Shown here: positions 22,530 through 24,991 of the stretch, one piece after another | Position numbering within the stretch: the first letter of the stretch is position 1 | How the letters are laid out: each line of letters starts with the position of its first letter | Source: JBFXDW01 sp050180745 | GTDB taxonomy: Bacteria; Pseudomonadota; Alphaproteobacteria; UBA9219 | Assembly (NCBI GenBank): GCA_050180745.1 | Contig: JBFXDW010000015.1 | Coordinates: 1-24,991, forward strand | DNA length: 24,991 nt | Direction: 5' to 3' | The notes under the pieces: model-generated | What the model was told of the DNA's origin: nothing | What the model saw: only the letters and a program-made list of their open reading frames with translations | The model's database searches: none | Program-made: the position numbers and the translations under genes

Positions 22530-22673
22530 TTCGTCATACCGGACAAGCGAACGATAGTGAGCGCTGATCCGGTATCTATCTCCAAGAATTGCAATTTGTT
22601 CCCATAACTGCAGCATAGGGAGATGGATTCCGGCTCTCATTTTCGCTACGCTCAAATGGGCCGGAATGACGAA
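22530..22673. repeat. 144-bp palindromic multi-hairpin repeat between yidC and engB
   Basis: Terminal inverted repeat TTCGTCATACCGG (22530-22542) against CCGGAATGACGAA (22661-22673), with one mismatch. Inside are three further hairpins: left (CCGGACAAGCG with CGCTGATCCGG), middle (ATCTATCTCC with GGGAGATGGAT) and right (CCGGCTCTCATTT with AAATGGGCCGG). One strand could thus fold like a cloverleaf. There is no coding potential, no T tract and no tRNA feature, so it is best seen as a dispersed palindromic element of the kind found in intergenic regions of many alphaproteobacteria. Most of the 223-base yidC-engB gap is this element. Confidence 0.75.
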
Positions 22674-22688
22674 TTTTAAGAGAGACAA

Positions 22689-23345
22689 ATGACGAAAGCT
22701 CCCCTGACCCTCGCCCCCCGATCCCCGAATCCCGATTCCGTTCGTTTCTTCTGTGGACCATGTGACTATGTGCTCTCAGCCTCAAAGCCAGAGCATTTGG
22801 ATTCGATTCCTTTGCAAGCGCCGGAGGTTGCTTTTTGGGGGCGCTCGAATGTTGGGAAATCCTCGCTCATCAACGCGCTGACGGGGCGAAAGAAGCTAGC
22901 GCGGGCTTCCAACACACCCGGACGGACGAGGCAGATCAATTTCTTTAATCTTAATGATGCACTGCTTTTGGCTGATCTTCCCGGTTATGGTCATGCCGAG
23001 GCGTCGAAGACAGAGATCAAGGCGTGGAATCGCTTTATCCGATTTTACATGAAAAACCGCCAAGAGCTCCAGCGTGTTGTCCTGCTGATTGATGCGCGAC
23101 GCGGCATTAAGGATATTGATGAGGATATTATGCTGTTTCTTGATGAAATGGGCGTGCCTTATCACATTGTGTTGACCAAGGCCGATCAGGTCAAAAAAGA
23201 GCTTGAGGAGACTGTTCAGGGTGTCGAGCTGGCTCTTAAACAACATCCTGCGGCGTGGCCGTCTGTTATGGTGACCAGCGCCGATAAAAAGACAGGGATT
23301 TCTGAACTGCAAGAGTCCCTTTATGGATTAGCGATGAGTAACTAG
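22689..23345 (+). CDS. engB: Ribosome biogenesis GTPase EngB (YihA/YsxC)
   Basis: Essential TRAFAC GTPase needed for late 50S assembly. 218 residues with all G motifs: G1 GRSNVGKSS, G2 region SNTPGRTRQINFF, G3 DLPGYG, G4 TKAD, G5 TSA. The conserved family N-terminus begins around residue 19 (RFFCGPCDYVLSAS, then PEVAFWGRSN). The first ~18 codons (M-T-K-A-P-L-T-L-A-P-R-S-P-N-P-D-S-V) have no family counterpart and are encoded by a C-rich repeat tract (22703-22735) related to intergenic sequence elsewhere in the window. No other start codon lies between that tract and the conserved part, so the repeat appears to be translated. A weak AAGAGAG lies before the ATG. Usual downstream partners (such as argB) are absent; nusA follows. 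Confidence 0.95.
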   Translation: MTKAPLTLAPRSPNPDSVRFFCGPCDYVLSASKPEHLDSIPLQAPEVAFWGRSNVGKSSLINALTGRKKLARASNTPGRTRQINFFNLNDALLLADLPGYGHAEASKTEIKAWNRFIRFYMKNRQELQRVVLLIDARRGIKDIDEDIMLFLDEMGVPYHIVLTKADQVKKELEETVQGVELALKQHPAAWPSVMVTSADKKTGISELQESLYGLAMSN

Positions 23346-23379
23346 TTGTTTTTATTGGATAGGTATTTTGCTTCCCTCT

Positions 23380-23397
23380 TTTTTGGTTAACCAAAAA
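23380..23397. promoter_or_regulatory. 18-bp perfect palindrome after engB
   Basis: The 18 bases read TTTTTGG-TTAA-CCAAAAA, a perfect palindrome, 13 bases upstream of the promoter-like pair at 23411-23438. It could be an operator; as a hairpin it would have only two G-C pairs and no U tract, so it is a poor terminator for engB. Confidence 0.3.
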
Positions 23398-23410
23398 TAA
23401 ACAAAAACCC

Positions 23411-23438
23411 TTGCTTTCAGGAGAAGGTGGGTTACAAT
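23411..23438 (+). promoter_or_regulatory. Promoter-like pair upstream of nusA
   Basis: TTGCTT (23411-23416), 16-base spacer, TACAAT (23433-23438). Transcription would start near 23445, only about 17 bases before the terminator stem at 23462. The same bases also contain AGGAGAAGG (23419-23427) followed by an ATG at 23437 and a 9-codon frame (MPQNPEVKR) ending at 23466; the two readings are alternatives because the ATG overlaps the -10. Confidence 0.4.
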
Positions 23439-23461
23439 GCCTCAAAATCCGGAAGTTAAGC

Positions 23462-23487
23462 GGTAGGCTCCAAGCCTACCTTTTTTT
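23462..23487 (+). terminator. Intrinsic terminator between engB and nusA
   Basis: GGTAGGCT (23462-23469), loop CCA, AGCCTACC (23473-23480), then seven T (23481-23487). An 8-bp perfect stem with U tract, oriented rightward. It could end engB transcription, end a very short RNA from the promoter-like pair just upstream, or act as an attenuator for nusA, which starts 49 bases later. Confidence 0.8.
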
Positions 23488-23535
23488 ATGTCCGGTGAAG
23501 AATAACGAAGACTCGCTAGAATAAGGAAGCAAGTT

Positions 23536-24991
23536 ATGGAATTGTTGCATGTAGCCGATACCGTTGCGCGTGAAAAAGGCATTGATCGTGACGAAGTTCT
23601 TGAAGCAATGGAGCAAGCGATTCAAAAAGCTGGTCGCGCCAAATATGGGCATGAGCACGATATTCGCGCAACGATTGATCGGAAAACAGGTCAAGTCGGG
23701 TTGCAGCGTTATCTGCTCGTTGTTGAAACAGCTGAAGAAATTGAAGACGAATATGTGCAAGTGCTTTTAAAGGCGGCACAAAAGACTCATCCTGACGTTA
23801 AGGTGGGTGAGTATATCGTTGATGATTTGCCGCCGATTGATTTGGGCCGTATTGCCGCGCAAACGGCTAAGCAAGTGATCGTACAGAAGGTGCGTGAGGC
23901 CGAACGCCGTCGTCAATTTACAGAGTATAAAGATCGTGTTGGCGAGATTGTCAGCGGTATTGTTAAGCGTGTTGAATATGGCAATGTCACGATTGATCTT
24001 GGCAAGGCTGAGGCGGTTTTGCGGCGTGATGAGGCTTTGCCGCGTGAGCATCTGAAGAATGGCGAGCGTGTTCGCGCCTATATTTACGATGTACGGGAAG
24101 AGCAACGGGGACCACAGATTTTCCTTTCACGGACTCATCCTGTCTTTATGGCGAAGTTATTCTCGCAAGAAGTTCCTGAAATCTATGATGGCATTATCGA
24201 GATTAAATCCGTGGCGCGTGATCCAGGGAGCCGTGCGAAGATCGCCGTTATCTCTAGCGATAGTTCCATTGATCCCGTTGGTGCGTGTGTTGGTATGCGT
24301 GGCACACGGGTTCAGGCTGTTGTGGGTGAGCTACAAGGCGAAAAGATTGATATCATTCCATGGTCATCTGATCCGGCAACGTTCGTTGTGAATGCGTTGG
24401 CTCCTGCGGAAGTGGCCAAGGTTGTCTTGGATGAAGAGAGTCACCGTATGGATGTTGTTGTGCCGGATGAGCAATTGTCTCTGGCAATTGGCCGTCGTGG
24501 GCAAAATGTACGTTTGGCTTCGATGCTGACGGGTTGGGATATCGACATTTTGACCGAGCAAGAAGAGTCTGATCGTCGCCAAGAAGAGCTTTTGACACGC
24601 ACTACCCTCTTTATCGAGGCGTTGGCTGTTGATGATGTGATTGCGCATCTCTTGGTCAGCGAAGGCTTTACGCGTGTTGAGCAGTTGGTTGATACGCCTT
24701 CTGATGAGTTGGCTGAGATCGAAGGTTTTGATCTTGAAGTAGCATCTGAGCTTCAACAACGTGCGCGTTCATGGCTTGAGGAAGAAGCTACTAAACTTGA
24801 AGCACGTCGTGCAGAACTTGGCGTGACCGAGGATGTTTTGGCTCTGCCACATATGACTCTTGCCATGGCTGTGAAGCTGGGCGAAAAAGATGTTTTAACT
24901 TTGGATGATGTTGGTGATTTGGCTGGTGATGAATTACAAGAAATTCTTGGTGATTCAGTAAGCGAGTCGATGGCTAATGAAATTATCATGA
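23536..24991 (+). CDS. nusA: Transcription termination/antitermination factor NusA (3' end outside window)
   Basis: RNA-polymerase-binding elongation factor controlling pausing, Rho-dependent termination and antitermination. The frame starts at ATG 23536 (MELLHVADTVAREKGIDRDEV, the alphaproteobacterial NusA N-terminus) with AAGGA about 8-9 bases upstream, and is open to the window edge for 485 codons; the family is about 500-540, so little is missing. Domains: N-terminal RNAP-binding domain (1-~130), S1 (~135-200, VGEIVSGIVKRVEYGNVTIDL), KH1 (~213-280, DPGSRAKIAV then GACVGMRGTRVQAV), KH2 (~285-345, LSLAIGRRGQNVRLAS), and C-terminal helical repeats (~355-485). rimP, normally just upstream, is absent here. 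The intergenic terminator implies that nusA needs a promoter between 23488 and 23535, or read-through. Confidence 0.96.
   Translation, partial: MELLHVADTVAREKGIDRDEVLEAMEQAIQKAGRAKYGHEHDIRATIDRKTGQVGLQRYLLVVETAEEIEDEYVQVLLKAAQKTHPDVKVGEYIVDDLPPIDLGRIAAQTAKQVIVQKVREAERRRQFTEYKDRVGEIVSGIVKRVEYGNVTIDLGKAEAVLRRDEALPREHLKNGERVRAYIYDVREEQRGPQIFLSRTHPVFMAKLFSQEVPEIYDGIIEIKSVARDPGSRAKIAVISSDSSIDPVGACVGMRGTRVQAVVGELQGEKIDIIPWSSDPATFVVNALAPAEVAKVVLDEESHRMDVVVPDEQLSLAIGRRGQNVRLASMLTGWDIDILTEQEESDRRQEELLTRTTLFIEALAVDDVIAHLLVSEGFTRVEQLVDTPSDELAEIEGFDLEVASELQQRARSWLEEEATKLEARRAELGVTEDVLALPHMTLAMAVKLGEKDVLTLDDVGDLAGDELQEILGDSVSESMANEIIM

Noticed and set aside
22530..22673. tRNA or structured ncRNA gene at the cloverleaf-like repeat
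   Set aside because: No tRNA-like arm lengths, T-loop or CCA, and the ends match the style of dispersed GTCAT-type palindromes; a repeat is simpler.
1..24991. CRISPR array, prophage, toxin-antitoxin or defence system
   Set aside because: No regularly spaced direct repeats, no integrase, transposase, phage structural or nuclease genes; nearly all coding capacity is assigned to core housekeeping families.

Overview
This window is a stretch of bacterial core chromosome. It most likely comes from an alphaproteobacterium of moderate G+C content and shows no phage, plasmid, CRISPR, tRNA or rRNA. Lineage evidence: a MaoC-phosphotransacetylase fusion followed by ackA; an ileS-lspA-DUF3035 (BamF-like) lipoprotein cluster; cmk upstream of rpsA; ubiG divergent from lysC; and YidC with a large periplasmic domain and a lysine at the groove position where E. 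coli has arginine. The order cannot be fixed from sequence alone. The abundance of structured intergenic repeats recalls host-associated or otherwise repeat-rich alphaproteobacterial lineages, but that is inference.

Layout, left to right: the 3' part of polA (+) and a SirB1-like transglutaminase-fold/TPR gene (+) face a leftward block, sodB-ileS-lspA-DUF3035 lipoprotein-pgi (-). From 8835 rightward come a MaoC-Pta fusion and ackA (acetyl-CoA to acetate plus ATP), a small unknown gene with a very strong ribosome-binding site, and pgk, all (+). A bidirectional terminator separates pgk from the leftward group rpsA, cmk, rpmB and ubiG. From 17332 everything is rightward again: lysC, a nitronate monooxygenase/FabK-like flavoprotein, rpmH-rnpA-yidD-yidC (ribosome, RNase P and membrane-protein insertion), engB (50S assembly GTPase) and nusA, which runs off the right edge.

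The gene content is ordinary and I found no new defence, mobile or metabolic system. The interesting signal is between the genes. At least three families of structured repeats occupy the intergenic spaces: (1) a ~130-bp element with terminal inverted repeats and a central hairpin (copies at 4734-4860 and 8516-8645), one copy bracketed by G-rich/C-rich arms with G-quadruplex potential; (2) a 144-bp multi-hairpin element after yidC, also bracketed by such tracts, the right-hand tract forming the first codons of engB; (3) a 149-bp MITE-like element between rpmH and rnpA whose apparent TAA target duplication supplies the rpmH stop codon, with a single matching terminus at the pgk ribosome-binding site.

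Other points: aspartate kinase has lost several otherwise near-invariant nucleotide-site residues; the rpsA leader can fold into three hairpins and lacks a clear Shine-Dalgarno; nusA is not preceded by rimP but by a tight promoter-like/terminator pair that could make a very short RNA; and IleRS has a KQSKS version of the KMSKS loop.
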